Assembly (NCBI RefSeq): GCF_029961155.1
Contig: NZ_JASBRH010000019.1
Coordinates: 1 to 64,000, forward strand
DNA from: Pontibacterium granulatum
GTDB lineage: Bacteria > Pseudomonadota > Gammaproteobacteria > Pseudomonadales > Balneatricaceae
DNA: 64,000 nucleotides
Direction: 5' to 3'
Below the pieces are notes generated by a model, which was given only the letters and a program-made list of their open reading frames with translations, was not told the origin of the DNA and did no database searches. Positions 15,635 to 24,547 of this stretch are shown here, one piece after another (position 1 is the first letter of the stretch; every line of letters begins with the position of its first letter). Both the position numbers and the translations under genes were made by a program.

Positions 15635-15961
15635 TGATGCCTTGTGGGCTGTCATGCTGCAAACAATTGACGTCTATATGTGCATCTGGACTTGTGTCCG
15701 GAAATATTGACAAAAGATTATATTTTCCTATTTTTGCTAAAAGTTGGCATATATTGTGCTTTATAAATTTACTTTTGGCGAAAAAAATGCTAAAATCACT
15801 CTTAATTGTTTCCAAACTTGCTTCTCTGGGTTCTTCTGTTAATTGGCTTTAAGTCTGATTTCATCAGGATTTCCTTCTTCTACTGCTCTCTTGGACCAGT
15901 TCACTGGTTCAACTTCGGCGAAGCCGGCCAACAACAAAATTATTTGAAAACAAATAAAAGT

Positions 15962-15987
15962 AAAAAAGCCCCAAAAAAATGTGGGGC
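15962..15987 (-). terminator. Intrinsic terminator, leftward
   Basis: On the minus strand GCCCCA, a loop of about 9, TGGGGC and then TTTTTT. It would stop transcription coming from the integrase side. Confidence 0.7.
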
Positions 15988-16122
15988 GGCATTAAGGTGT
16001 CTTGTATCTGCATGCCTGCGTCGCCTGAAGAAGCTTACGGCTTCCTGCTGTTAAGTATCAATTGTGATTATAATCTACTGATTGGCGCAAGAATTCTTGG
16101 CGGGCTAGGCCGCAAGTTGCCT

Positions 16123-16148
16123 AAAGAGGATAACTTCTACCTCTTTTT
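16123..16148. terminator. Terminator-like hairpin after the integrase gene
   Basis: AAAGAGG (16123-16129) and CCTCTTT (16140-16146) around a 10-nt loop with a T-run to the right and an A-run to the left. It lies about 50 bases beyond the integrase stop codon. Confidence 0.6.
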
Positions 16149-16196
16149 ATTTAAAAGACACTGACGTCGACGTGCATCTTGTGTGCAAGCGGGCAG

Positions 16197-17702
16197 TTAT
16201 GGGTGCGCGCCGCTCTGAATCATGCGGATCTGGTTTAAAGACAGACTGGGAAACTGTTCAGCAAGGCGTCCTGTACGAGCCCAGTCTTCAACAATATCAC
16301 GCACCTGGTCTCCAGTTTCTTTTGATTTTGCTATGCTCCATTCCAGAAGGTCGGTAGATAACGCCAATTCGTTTTCGTGGTGCACTTCTTTGCCGACCTC
16401 CTCGAGGATAAAGTTTGTGATCAGCTGGGTTTGGGATCGCAGGTGCTCTACGTTTGCGACAATGTAGCCGGACGTAACATCGCTGTGGGCTCGGGTGTGG
16501 TTGGCGAGGCGTTTTATGGTGTGAGAGTTCAGCCCGCAGGCTTCTGCGATTGTCATGAATGTGCGGCGCATATCGTTTGCTGTGTACTGCATTCCAGTGG
16601 CTTTGCGAAGTCTCTTCATCCAGTCGTTCATCCCAGCTGAAACATGGCCTCCAGAGGCATTTGGAAACACCCACTTGTTCTTCGGCTGTCGGTGCTGATG
16701 AAGCTCTCGCAGCATGTCTGCGACATAGTCAGACAGCGGCATGTTTGTTACTCGCTCATCGTTCTTTATAATCTTGAGCGCATCGGAGTCATCAAATGAG
16801 ATTGTTCCTCGTGACAGATTGACGTGCCTCCACTCGATCATTGCAGCGTTTTCAGCTCGAACACCTGTCAGCAGAAGGAAGCGGAAGTAGTATGATGCAC
16901 TGAGCGCAAGTGGTGCTGATTTGTTGTTTCTGTCTGTCTTGTAGTCTTTGAATCCTTCAATGGCTTCCCACCACTGCTTAATGTGCGTCTGATCAATTGC
17001 GACATTCCGGCGCTTTGTGTTACCGCCATTCACGTTCCAGGCTTGTTCGACCTTCATAATGTCAGCAGGGTTTCGGGTGACGATAAAGTTTCGCTCAGCG
17101 TCCTTGTATTTAAGCATTGCATAGTTGCCGAGTGTGCGCAGCATTACCATCCCGCGATCCGCCATCCTGGGCCCACTGGCTAGCGACTTGATTTTGTGCT
17201 GATCAAGAACGTCTTTATCTGTAATAGTGTTAATCGGTTTATCAATCAGTTCTCCTAGAGCATTCAAATCAGCTCTGTATGTTTTCAGGGTTCCCTTAGA
17301 CAGCCCGTTCGGATTGGAGTCTGATTTCACCCCGCGGCCCTCAGTTTTGTCTTTGAAGATTTCACGTAGAGTGGGGCCCTTAGGGTCAGTCGCAATATGT
17401 GTCGCAGGATCCTTACCGTTCGCGATCAGATCCTGATGCCGCTTTGCTGTTCCTCGTGCGGAAACCAAGGGTATCTTGCGTGCTTCACCGATCGTTATGC
17501 GTTTGGGGTTTTTCTCGCCCTTGATTCGCTCATAGATGTAATAGGTCATCCGGCCGCCGGAGTTGATGCGCAACCTCAATCCGTGTGCTTTGGTGTAGAT
17601 GTCCTTGTAGTCTTGGGTGTTGTGCTTCCCTGTTCTGTTGTCTACCTCCTTAATTCTTTTATCCACCCAGTCTTGGCTAAAAACCTGTTCAATCTGCGCC
17701 AT
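16197..17702 (-). CDS. Tyrosine-type integrase of the genomic island
   Basis: A 501-residue integrase of the P4/bacteriophage type: an N-terminal arm-binding region (about 1-110, containing RITIGEARKIPL), a core-binding SAM-like domain and a C-terminal catalytic domain with GVRAENA (catalytic Arg), NDMRRT (the HxxR box with Asn for His), NHTRAH and the nucleophile Tyr in TSGYIV. The start at 17702 has GAGGTGCAG in front. Its 5' end faces the tRNA-Leu remnant about 210 bp away, which is the usual arrangement for integrases that use tRNA 3' ends. It identifies 17.92 kb as an island end. The Asn in the HxxR box is seen in some active members. Confidence 0.9.
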   Translation of the reverse strand: MAQIEQVFSQDWVDKRIKEVDNRTGKHNTQDYKDIYTKAHGLRLRINSGGRMTYYIYERIKGEKNPKRITIGEARKIPLVSARGTAKRHQDLIANGKDPATHIATDPKGPTLREIFKDKTEGRGVKSDSNPNGLSKGTLKTYRADLNALGELIDKPINTITDKDVLDQHKIKSLASGPRMADRGMVMLRTLGNYAMLKYKDAERNFIVTRNPADIMKVEQAWNVNGGNTKRRNVAIDQTHIKQWWEAIEGFKDYKTDRNNKSAPLALSASYYFRFLLLTGVRAENAAMIEWRHVNLSRGTISFDDSDALKIIKNDERVTNMPLSDYVADMLRELHQHRQPKNKWVFPNASGGHVSAGMNDWMKRLRKATGMQYTANDMRRTFMTIAEACGLNSHTIKRLANHTRAHSDVTSGYIVANVEHLRSQTQLITNFILEEVGKEVHHENELALSTDLLEWSIAKSKETGDQVRDIVEDWARTGRLAEQFPSLSLNQIRMIQSGAHP

Positions 17703-17877
17703 CCTGCACCTCAAAATCAGCTACGTATTTGCAACAGGTATAGTAGCAAAAAGGTGAGTATTTGCTACGGATTTTATTGGATTGCGTTAATAAGATTTGA
17801 TATGTTTTTGCTACGTGATCCGTAATAGATCCCTTTTTTCGGTTCTTTCAAGCGGATTAAGCGAGATTTAGGTGAGG

Positions 17878-17906
17878 TTTTAGGACGTTTCTGTGTGGTA
17901 TATAAT
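17878..17906 (+). promoter_or_regulatory. Possible promoter facing the tRNA remnant
   Basis: A perfect TATAAT at 17901-17906 sits 10 bases before the tRNA-Leu remnant. The best -35 candidate at 17 bp, TTTTAG (17878-17883), is poor. If active it would transcribe the remnant and the intact tRNA-Gly behind it, replacing a native promoter lost with the tRNA 5' part. Confidence 0.4.
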
Positions 17907-17916
17907 GAATGCGTGT

Positions 17917-17976
17917 GAGACTTAAAATCTCCCGCTCATTGCGAGCGTGCCGGTTCGATTCCGGCTCCGGGCACCA
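17917..17976 (+). pseudogene. 3' part of tRNA-Leu (UAA), island attachment site
   Basis: From the anticodon loop (CTTAAAA, anticodon UAA) to CCA the sequence is a normal class II tRNA-Leu: variable arm CCGCTCATTGCGAGCG, T arm GCCGGTTCGATTCCGGC, acceptor 3' strand CTCCGGGCACCA. The D arm and 5' acceptor strand are missing; sequence left of about 17917 does not fit. This is the product expected when an element inserts in the anticodon region and carries the other half to its far end. The matching complete tRNA-Leu should lie to the left of the window. Confidence 0.85.
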
Positions 17977-18002
17977 ATAGTCATCAGGCAAAACACCTTT
18001 AT

Positions 18003-18078
18003 GCGGAATTAGCTCAGTTGGTAGAGCGGAACCTTGCCAAGGTTCAGGTCGTCGGTTCGAGCCCGATATTCCGCTCCA
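18003..18078 (+). tRNA. tRNA-Gly (GCC)
   Basis: A 76-nt tRNA with acceptor GCGGAAT/ATTCCGC, D arm AGCTCAGTTGGTAGAGC, anticodon loop TTGCCAA (anticodon GCC), T arm GTCGGTTCGAGCCCGAT and encoded CCA. It follows the tRNA-Leu remnant by 26 bp, so the two probably formed a tandem transcript before the island inserted. Confidence 0.97.
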
Positions 18079-18087
18079 AATTCTCAC

Positions 18088-18116
18088 AAAAAAGCCAGCA
18101 TTATGCTGGCTTTTTT
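18088..18116. terminator. Bidirectional intrinsic terminator
   Basis: AAAAAAGCCAGCAT, short loop, ATGCTGGCTTTTTT just beyond tRNA-Gly and 20 bp from the stop of the converging gap gene. It serves both. Confidence 0.9.
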
Positions 18117-18136
18117 GTGTCCGTTTGTTGGCGTGT

Positions 18137-19144
18137 TTATTCAGCGCTAAATAGTGCAACCGCGGTATCCAGCATGCGGTTGGAAAATCCCCATTCATTG
18201 TCGTACCAAGCAAACACTTTTACCATCGAGCCAATTGCGTGTGTCTGTGTGCTGTCAAAGATGCATGAGGCGGGGTGGTGGTTGAAATCAACAGAAACGA
18301 GTGGAAGTTCGTTGTATTCGATCACGCCTCGCAGGTCTCCTCGCGCAGCATCTTTGATAAGTTGATTGATCTCTTCTTCGTTAGTGGATCTGCCTGCAAC
18401 AAAGCTCAGATCGACCAGAGAAACGTTGGGTGTAGGTACGCGTACCGCGAGACCGGTCAGTTTACCGGCCAATTCGGGTAGCACGAGGCCGACTGCCTGG
18501 GCTGCGCCTGTTTTGGTTGGGATCATTGAAAGTGCAGCGGCGCGGGCGCGGTGCAAGTCTGAATGGTATGTATCTGACAGATGCTGATCGTTGGTGTAGG
18601 CGTGGATCGTCGTCATGATGCCTTCCTGGATGCCGATTGCGTCGTTCAGTATTTTGGCCATGGGTGCCAGGCAATTGGTGGTACAGGAGGCGTTGGAGAT
18701 GATCTGGTGTTCTTGTGTCAGGCTTTGGTGGTTTACGCCATACACGATGGTTGCGTCTACGTCTTTTGCTGGCGCTGAGACGATCACTTTTTTTGCGCCT
18801 TGGGCAATATGTTTGCTGGCGGCTTCTCGGTCGGTAAATCGGCCTGTGCACTCAAAGACAATATCAATGTCCAGCTCCGCCCAGGGTAGGGCGTCCAAAT
18901 TAGATTCGCTGATGATCGTGATGCTGTCGTCCTCGATCAGCATGCAGTTGCGTGTCGCATCGACTTTGTAGCCGAAGTGTCCGTGCACGCTGTCAAATTC
19001 GGTGAGGTGCGCGTTGACGCGTGAGTCGCCCAGGTCATTGATGGCGACAATGCTTATCTCATCGTTCCGTCTGGATTCGTACAGCGCGCGCAAGATCATT
19101 CGGCCAATTCGGCCATACCCATTTATTGCTACTCGAATACTCAT
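18137..19144 (-). CDS. gap: Type I glyceraldehyde-3-phosphate dehydrogenase
   Basis: A 335-residue enzyme that interconverts glyceraldehyde 3-phosphate and 1,3-bisphosphoglycerate with NAD. The N-terminal NAD fold has [13 protein letters not shown]; the catalytic site is [12 protein letters not shown] (Cys near residue 155); a C-terminal [12 protein letters not shown] closes the fold. The start at 19144 has GGGAGG seven bases upstream; the frame is open for about 100 codons further but without such a signal. Only this gap homologue is in the window. The lack of phosphoglycerate kinase next to it means its direction of use is not clear. An erythrose-4-phosphate dehydrogenase role is less likely but not excluded. 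Confidence 0.9.
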   Translation of the reverse strand: MSIRVAINGYGRIGRMILRALYESRRNDEISIVAINDLGDSRVNAHLTEFDSVHGHFGYKVDATRNCMLIEDDSITIISESNLDALPWAELDIDIVFECTGRFTDREAASKHIAQGAKKVIVSAPAKDVDATIVYGVNHQSLTQEHQIISNASCTTNCLAPMAKILNDAIGIQEGIMTTIHAYTNDQHLSDTYHSDLHRARAAALSMIPTKTGAAQAVGLVLPELAGKLTGLAVRVPTPNVSLVDLSFVAGRSTNEEEINQLIKDAARGDLRGVIEYNELPLVSVDFNHHPASCIFDSTQTHAIGSMVKVFAWYDNEWGFSNRMLDTAVALFSAE

Positions 19145-19280
19145 AAAATGCCTCCCTGAAATCACGCTAACCCGTTCAGCATAGAAGAGTTTCGCCTGGT
19201 CTGCGCGATTTGAAAGGGATGTCAGTTTATTGGCGGGTTGGTGTTGAATAAAACGCGTGCTATTTGATGCTGTGTAATAT

Positions 19281-19308
19281 TTAATACGTATCAATTGATA
19301 CGTATTAA
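19281..19308. promoter_or_regulatory. Perfect 28-bp palindrome, probable operator
   Basis: The half-site TTAATACGTATCAA is followed at once by its exact reverse complement (19281-19294 and 19295-19308). It ends 11 bp before the ATG of the KfrA-like regulator gene and overlaps the place where ribosome and RNA polymerase would bind. KfrA proteins bind repeats in their own promoter, so autoregulation is the likely role. Confidence 0.85.
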
Positions 19309-19319
19309 GGGTTTTTTGT

Positions 19320-20129
19320 ATGCCGAGGAAGAGTGATACGGCGGATCGTGTGCTGGAAGTTGCTGATCGGCTGTTGGAGCAAGGGATTCGTCCTACCCAG
19401 CAGAATGTGCGCGAGCAGCTGGGTACGGGGTCGATCTCCACCATCAATCGTGCATTAAACGAATGGTGGCAGCAGCTGGGCGTTCGATTGCGTGAAGGGC
19501 GCGAGCGTCCGGAGCTTCCGGAGCCAGTCGTTGAGACTGCTAATAAATTGTGGCAACAGGCTTTAGGGTATGCTGATCATGCTTATGCTGAACGTAAGGC
19601 AGAGTTGGATGCGCGCTACCGGGAGGTGAAGGAGCAGGCGCGTTTGGTGGAAGAGGGGGCGGTAACGGAACTGCGAGAGATTCAGCAGCAGAATGTTCGT
19701 CTTCTTGCAGAGCGCGAGCAATCGGCCGATGAGAGGCAGAAGCTGCAGCAGCAGATGCTTGCACTGGAATCGGATCTTATTCGCCTGAATGCTGAGAATG
19801 GCAATCTGAAGCGTGAGATCAAGCAGCAGGCCTTGATGCTTGATCGGCAGCAGGGTTCCGGTGGTGCTACGGACACCCAGGAGCTGATTGAGCTTAAGGT
19901 TTCTTTGCGGTTGAGTGAAGAAGAGAGGGCTCGTCTTGAGGCTTCCCAGGAAGCGTTGGCTGATGAGAATGCGGTGCTTCGTAAGCAGTTGCTGTTGCAG
20001 GAGAAAGAGGCTGTATCTAAGCGTCATGCCCTGGAAACAGTGATTGCGCAGCAGGATGTACGGTATGATCAGTTGCTCAAAGAGCTGGACGAGTGTCAGC
20101 GTAAGTTGGCAGAGGTGCTTGGAAGTTAA
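19320..20129 (+). CDS. KfrA-like DNA-binding coiled-coil protein
   Basis: A 269-residue protein. Residues 1-110 form a KfrA N-terminal domain with a helix-turn-helix ([21 protein letters not shown]). Residues 110-269 are one continuous charged Gln/Glu/Leu coiled coil. Plasmid KfrA proteins are autorepressors and form filaments that help plasmid partition. This copy sits beside housekeeping genes, between gap and a response regulator. The perfect palindrome directly upstream is its probable operator. It could be a chromosomal regulator or a leftover of an integrated plasmid. Confidence 0.85.
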   Translation: MPRKSDTADRVLEVADRLLEQGIRPTQQNVREQLGTGSISTINRALNEWWQQLGVRLREGRERPELPEPVVETANKLWQQALGYADHAYAERKAELDARYREVKEQARLVEEGAVTELREIQQQNVRLLAEREQSADERQKLQQQMLALESDLIRLNAENGNLKREIKQQALMLDRQQGSGGATDTQELIELKVSLRLSEEERARLEASQEALADENAVLRKQLLLQEKEAVSKRHALETVIAQQDVRYDQLLKELDECQRKLAEVLGS

Positions 20130-20185
20130 ACGGCAATAATTTATTGCTAAGGTAATTTTTAAGAAGTTTTCAGCAAGATATTGAA

Positions 20186-20638
20186 ATGGAAAAAATAATA
20201 AACGAGCCTGGGACCTATCAGTCTATCTCTGACGCGCTTAAAGAAGGTGTTGAGGGTGATACGTTTTGTTGTACCTCAGAAGCGTCATTCGATCTCGCAA
20301 AGGTTGCTCTGGTTAAGGAGAAGCTGAGCGGGATAATCGTTCAGTTGCTGGACTCTGATGGCTATGCCGTCCGCCAGGTAACCAGTAAGCGTCGAGAAAA
20401 GCATAAGGTGCCTCAGGAGGGCCTGTCTGACCGTCAAATCAAGGTGGTCAAGGCGCTTGAGAAGGTGTTGATGCACTGCAAGCGGGAAGGGATTCAGTTG
20501 GTTGGCTACAGTGATGAGCTCGTGGCGCTACCGGCATCTGTCTCTGAGGAAGATATCTCTACCGCAAGTGCGCTCGATGTGGATTCCTACGGTTGTTACC
20601 GTGGGGCTGATGCTATTTTTGATATAGATACAGACTAG
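20186..20638 (+). CDS. Hypothetical protein
   Basis: A 150-residue soluble acidic protein with a basic patch in the middle (TSKRREKHKVP). No family recognised. It follows the KfrA-like gene by 56 bp and precedes the response regulator by about 90 bp. No clear ribosome-binding site is seen (AGATATTGAA before the ATG). Codon use seems like that of its neighbours. Confidence 0.55.
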   Translation: MEKIINEPGTYQSISDALKEGVEGDTFCCTSEASFDLAKVALVKEKLSGIIVQLLDSDGYAVRQVTSKRREKHKVPQEGLSDRQIKVVKALEKVLMHCKREGIQLVGYSDELVALPASVSEEDISTASALDVDSYGCYRGADAIFDIDTD

Positions 20639-20728
20639 GGTGTTGTAAGGTGCCTTAATCTCGCTAGAATGGCTTCAGGCCTCTGGGATGAGGTTTTTCT
20701 AGTAAGGGTGCTTGGAAGGGATATTTTT

Positions 20729-21400
20729 ATGGTAGATGGTATCGGTGTTCTCCTGGTGGATGATCATCCTCTGGTGAGGGCTGGCTTTCACCGGTTATTG
20801 CAGGCTGATGGGCGTATTAGTATCGTTGCTGAAGCCAATAATGGGCAGGAGGCTTTCGATCTCTATCAGGAGCATAGCCCTGATGTCGTTATCATGGATC
20901 TGTCCATGCCTACGGATACCTCTGATCCGGAAGCTACCACCAATATAAACGGCGGTCTGGACGCGATTAGGCGTATCATCTCTTATGATGCTTCTGCCCG
21001 TGTTTTGGTGTTAACGGTTATGGAGAGTGATCCGTTTCCGTCTCATGTGCTCAATGCGGGTGCCAAAGGGTATCTGACTAAGCGTTGCGCGCCTGAAGAG
21101 CTACTGGAGGCTGTTGTGACCATCTATCGTGGTGGTTCGTATATCTCCGAGTTTATCAAAGCAAAGCTTGGTACAGGTGCTGATGATGAGGCGTCACCAG
21201 TTGGTACGCTGACTAAGCGTGAACTTCAGATCTTTACGCACCTGGCAAACGGGCAATCCGTGGCTCAGGTTGCTGAGCAGATGTTTCTGAGTCCTAAAAC
21301 CATTCATGCTCACCGTACAAATATCCTGCGAAAGCTAAAAGTCTCCAATAACTCTGAATTGGTGCATCTGGCTATTCGTCACGGCATAGTCCAAGCCTGA
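20729..21400 (+). CDS. NarL/GacA-type response regulator
   Basis: A 223-residue regulator: receiver domain (1-125) with the phospho-acceptor Asp in VVIMDLSMP (D57) and the acidic pair DD at 11-12, then a LuxR-type helix-turn-helix (about 155-215, with LTKRELQIFTHLANG and AEQMFLSPKTIHAHRTNIL). The start at 20729 has GGAAGGG eight bases before it. The closest well-known members are GacA/UvrY. An added 13-residue loop (TDTSDPEATTNIN) sits right after the Asp-containing strand where GacA goes directly to the GG motif. No histidine kinase gene is adjacent. Confidence 0.85.
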   Translation: MVDGIGVLLVDDHPLVRAGFHRLLQADGRISIVAEANNGQEAFDLYQEHSPDVVIMDLSMPTDTSDPEATTNINGGLDAIRRIISYDASARVLVLTVMESDPFPSHVLNAGAKGYLTKRCAPEELLEAVVTIYRGGSYISEFIKAKLGTGADDEASPVGTLTKRELQIFTHLANGQSVAQVAEQMFLSPKTIHAHRTNILRKLKVSNNSELVHLAIRHGIVQA

Positions 21401-21477
21401 ACGCTAAACTGTAATTGTGGTCCAATTATTCAGGGTTTCGTGCTGCATGTACGAAGCTAAATCTCTGGGTGACGGTT

Positions 21478-21759
21478 ATGGCTACATACGGTATTTCAGA
21501 TCTTCTTGTTGAAAGCGATTTTATCTGGCGTGAGATAGCTGTCGGCGACCGGGTGATGGTTGAAGCTGATCTCTACAATGCAGATGATGCGCTGACGCTG
21601 AAATACGGCACGTCTTACCTTGTTCTCGCAAAACTTCAGAAAGAGCCGGGCAGTTCAACACTTGTTGTTGAGTCTGATGTAACCGGTGAGCTAGTTAATG
21701 TCCATCCAGCGCTGATTTGTAGTTACGAAAACGCGAAGGCGCCAATTTCTTATTCCTAA
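21478..21759 (+). CDS. Hypothetical small protein
   Basis: A 93-residue protein, mostly beta by appearance (alternating hydrophobic segments such as DRVMVEADLY and SYLVLAKL), with no signal or membrane part. The ATG at 21478 is preferred, with GGGTGACGG in front. No family recognised. It follows the response regulator by 77 bp and could be a target or a separate gene. Confidence 0.5.
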   Translation: MATYGISDLLVESDFIWREIAVGDRVMVEADLYNADDALTLKYGTSYLVLAKLQKEPGSSTLVVESDVTGELVNVHPALICSYENAKAPISYS

Positions 21760-22168
21760 TGAACTAAGTACTTACTGTCATTGAGAGGTCCTAAATGACG
21801 GTATTCTGTCGCCATCATAAGCATGCGTATAATGTATATTATGTTAAATATAGCATTGTTTTAGGTATCGGGGCTTTTCCCTCCTGTGTTAATGGAAGTT
21901 AAGCATGAGATTGATCTCATGCTTACGTAAATCTCTAAGCGTGTGTAACGCCTTCTCCTCGTAGTAAGTGATTACTACTTTCGAAATGACTGTTCGAAGT
22001 TAAGCGTGAGATTCGACGTTTATGGTGCTGTTGTGTCACCGTGCGGAGAGTTGCGAAGATTGCTTTTTCGTGGGGAAAGTATCGTTGCGTGCGTCTGTGA
22101 ACACGTTGGGAATGTCGATGCCGATAATACTATTTATCGGCATCGAATCAGGTCTGTAAGATTACCCG
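21760..22168. other. No gene seen
   Basis: About 410 bp without a convincing gene. Some short frames exist without support. Given the hsdR fragment that follows, it may hold further degenerate restriction-system sequence, but nothing in it could be matched. Confidence 0.4.
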
Positions 22169-22460
22169 TCAATGGACGTACACGCTGTTACCTTGGTCTG
22201 GGTATTTCTCGTATACGTGCATAAACACTTCTGTGCATGCCTTTGGCCAAAGATCGAAGATCGCCAGCTCTTCCTTAGTCAGGCCTTCTTTGACGGTTCG
22301 CTTGTCTTCTTCGTTAGGTCATTGATGAAACGTTCAAGGCGTCGGAAATCCTCTTCAGCGTTACATGTATCCAGGTTGTATTCCTCGATCATATCGAGAA
22401 ACCTTTGTTGGCGATCTTGTCTTGTACGGTTTAGAGGCCTCATTCGCGATTGTTGAACAA
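22169..22460 (-). pseudogene. hsdR: Fragment of type I restriction subunit HsdR, C-terminus
   Basis: On the minus strand the translation reads NRTRQDRQQRFLDMIEEYN, DFRRLERFIND, then after a one-base frameshift LNEEDKRTVKEGLTKEELAIFDL, and then directly EVFMHVYEKYPDQGNSVYV and a stop at 22171-22169. These are the helical C-terminal segments of HsdR in order, with about 50 residues between AIFDL and the last block deleted. So it carries at least one frameshift and one internal deletion. The motor and nuclease domains and hsdM/hsdS are absent. Confidence 0.75.
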
Positions 22461-22820
22461 ACTTAAGCTTTCATCCAAAGGTATTTTTGTGTTCTGCGCT
22501 GTTTTGTTTGGGTATCGGGCTCTGGATAACCTCCGGTTAAGGTATTAATACTGATTATATTTACATTAATTAAGTGTGGTAAGTTATTGTAAATAAATAA
22601 AATGGTTAGCCGGGCTTTTCATCGGCGTTGTTTTGTACTGCCTTAGAGAATGCGGCAGTTCTGTGCTCGTTACCTCGAACAAGGGAACCAGCGGTATAGC
22701 TCCCCTGCTCCTCTAAATACGTGGCCATAGGCATCGAGGAAGGGTATCGCGCAGAATATAAGCTAAGCTGTAACCGAACGTTTTCAGCGTTTATCCAGGC
22801 TTGTAAAAGGAATGCATAAG
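22461..22820. other. No intact gene seen
   Basis: About 360 bp, AT-rich near 22540-22600. A minus-strand open frame (22606-22860) lacks a start signal and overlaps the next gene. It may be further relic of the restriction locus. Confidence 0.4.
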
Positions 22821-23624
22821 GTGGAAAAGCCCGCTGACTTGGCTTCCCTATGGGGCACATTTGAACTGGATACCAGTCAAACTATAAGGTGGCATTTGGG
22901 TCCATTGGATCTATCTATCCAGCGATTTGCTCATGAATGGCAAATCCGCACTCAATCCAAAAATATAGAGCCGGATGCTGAGATCCCTTTTCATGTTGAG
23001 CCGGATGCTCTTCCGCTTGGTGATGAGAGCCATCTAGACCGGTGCGTCTGTTGTACCACATCGAATGGGGTTCGAGTGCTGCCTGCCTTGGCTGATCGGC
23101 CTATCGTTGCACGGCCATCCACGACAATACATATACCTAGCGGTGAACACGTCTCCTTGTATATAAGTTCGCCCGTCTGGGTCTGTATTGATGTCGAGGC
23201 GCTTTCCGATTGGTTGTTAGAGCTGCCTATACTTCGCCCATCTGACACATGGTTTGGCCCGTCTACGCGTGAAGGCGAGATGTGTTATGCCGCTCGCACT
23301 GCTGCGCGTCTTTGTAAAGAAGATATTCCCAAGCGCTCACATCGGGCGGTTACTCCTCTCACGATTCACAATAAAGGTGATAAAACACTGATATTGGAGC
23401 GTCTAAAGCTTCCCGTTCCGTACTTGTCTTTATTTTTCTCCGCAGATGGCTGGCTGTGGACTGAAGACGTGACCATCGTCTGTAAACAGGATATGGAATC
23501 TGCAGAAATACTTATTGGAACAGGTGCCCCTGCCTGTTCTGAACATGCACCTTTACTGAGGGAGCCGAGGGTCCGGGTGGATACCGGAATTCTCGTGCGT
23601 ACCCTCGGCACTATTTTCGGCTAA
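22821..23624 (+). CDS. DUF432 protein, partner of the MscS channel
   Basis: About 267 residues, soluble, beta-rich, with SDWLLELPILRPSDTWFGPSTREGEMCYA and RAVTPLTIHNKGDKTL segments that match DUF432. This family is repeatedly found next to MscS-type channels; its role is unknown. The GTG at 22821 is preferred since AAGGA is nine bases before it; an ATG at 22812 is the alternative but has no spacing for that site. It ends 13 bp before the mscS-like gene, so the two form an operon. Confidence 0.75.
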   Translation: MEKPADLASLWGTFELDTSQTIRWHLGPLDLSIQRFAHEWQIRTQSKNIEPDAEIPFHVEPDALPLGDESHLDRCVCCTTSNGVRVLPALADRPIVARPSTTIHIPSGEHVSLYISSPVWVCIDVEALSDWLLELPILRPSDTWFGPSTREGEMCYAARTAARLCKEDIPKRSHRAVTPLTIHNKGDKTLILERLKLPVPYLSLFFSADGWLWTEDVTIVCKQDMESAEILIGTGAPACSEHAPLLREPRVRVDTGILVRTLGTIFG

Positions 23625-23637
23625 CAGGAGTGGTAAG

Positions 23638-24498
23638 GTGATTGAGACGTTATGGCCCGGTATATCTGAATGGCTCTTTGGGGAAAAAGCCTTTGGTGTG
23701 GTGCGTGCGTTAATACTGGTTGTAGCCGGACTTGTCCTTGGCAAGCTTACCAGTGCTTCCGTCACTAGGCTGGCCAGCCGCCAGCTCAGTCAACATCACC
23801 TCATCCTGTTGCGACGGCTGGTTTTTTATACCATCGCGGGATTATTTGTTGTTTCGGCTTTACGAGAGCTGGGATTTAAACTGAGCGTTCTGTTGGGGGC
23901 CGCAGGTATCTTAACCGTTGCCGTGGGCGTTGCATCTCAAACTTCAGCGTCAAATATTATTAGTGGATTGTTTTTGCTTGGAGAGCGTCCCTTCTCTGTT
24001 GGTGATGTCATCAAGATTGGTGCCACGACAGGAGAAGTGATATCGATAGACCTGTTATCGGTTAAATTGCGTACCTTTGACAATCTGTTTGTTCGGATAC
24101 CAAACGAAACATTGATCAAATCGGAAGTGACCACATTGACGAAATATCCCATTCGGCGTTTGGATTTGCCTGTCGGTGTTGCATATAGAGAAGATATTAC
24201 CCGCGTAAATGAGGTGTTATTGCGCATCGCTGACAACAACATGCTGAGCTTGGATGAACCCGCCCCCATGGTGTATTTCAAAGGTTTTGGTGAGTCGTCT
24301 ATCGATTTGCAGTTATCTGTGTGGGTCAGCCGTAAGAACTTTTTGGAGTTAAAAAACGGTATTCAGCTAGAGATAAAAGAAGCTTTTGATAAGGAAGGCA
24401 TTGAAATTCCGTTCCCTCACCGCACGCTTTATACCGGTAGTCAAACGGATCCCTTGCCAATCAAGCTATCTTCGGACGATAAAAATAGTCCTCTGTGA
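23638..24498 (+). CDS. MscS-family small-conductance mechanosensitive channel
   Basis: A 286-residue membrane protein: three transmembrane helices (about 20-45, 60-80, 90-125), the pore-lining helix with small residues (LGAAGILTVAVGVASQTSASNIISG), then the beta domain with RPFSVGDVIKIG and GEVISIDLLSVKLRTFDN, and an alpha/beta C-terminus. Such channels open under membrane tension to release solutes after a drop in osmolarity. GTG start with AGGAG seven bases before. Operon with the DUF432 gene. Confidence 0.9.
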   Translation: MIETLWPGISEWLFGEKAFGVVRALILVVAGLVLGKLTSASVTRLASRQLSQHHLILLRRLVFYTIAGLFVVSALRELGFKLSVLLGAAGILTVAVGVASQTSASNIISGLFLLGERPFSVGDVIKIGATTGEVISIDLLSVKLRTFDNLFVRIPNETLIKSEVTTLTKYPIRRLDLPVGVAYREDITRVNEVLLRIADNNMLSLDEPAPMVYFKGFGESSIDLQLSVWVSRKNFLELKNGIQLEIKEAFDKEGIEIPFPHRTLYTGSQTDPLPIKLSSDDKNSPL

Positions 24499-24547
24499 CC
24501 GACGTATCAGCATGTAACCATAAAAGTGGATTGCCCGTAGCACCCAT

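Larger units (their letters stand above)
15635..16196. other. Intergenic, AT-rich, no gene seen
   Basis: About 560 bp between the convergent phosphatase-like and integrase genes. It contains two terminator-like hairpins (15962-15987 and 16123-16148). Short open frames exist on both strands but have no supporting start signals or familiar sequence. Confidence 0.5.

Noticed and set aside
22606-22860. Minus-strand frame of 84 codons
   Set aside because: Overlaps the DUF432 start and lacks a start signal or match; could be relic sequence but cannot be supported.
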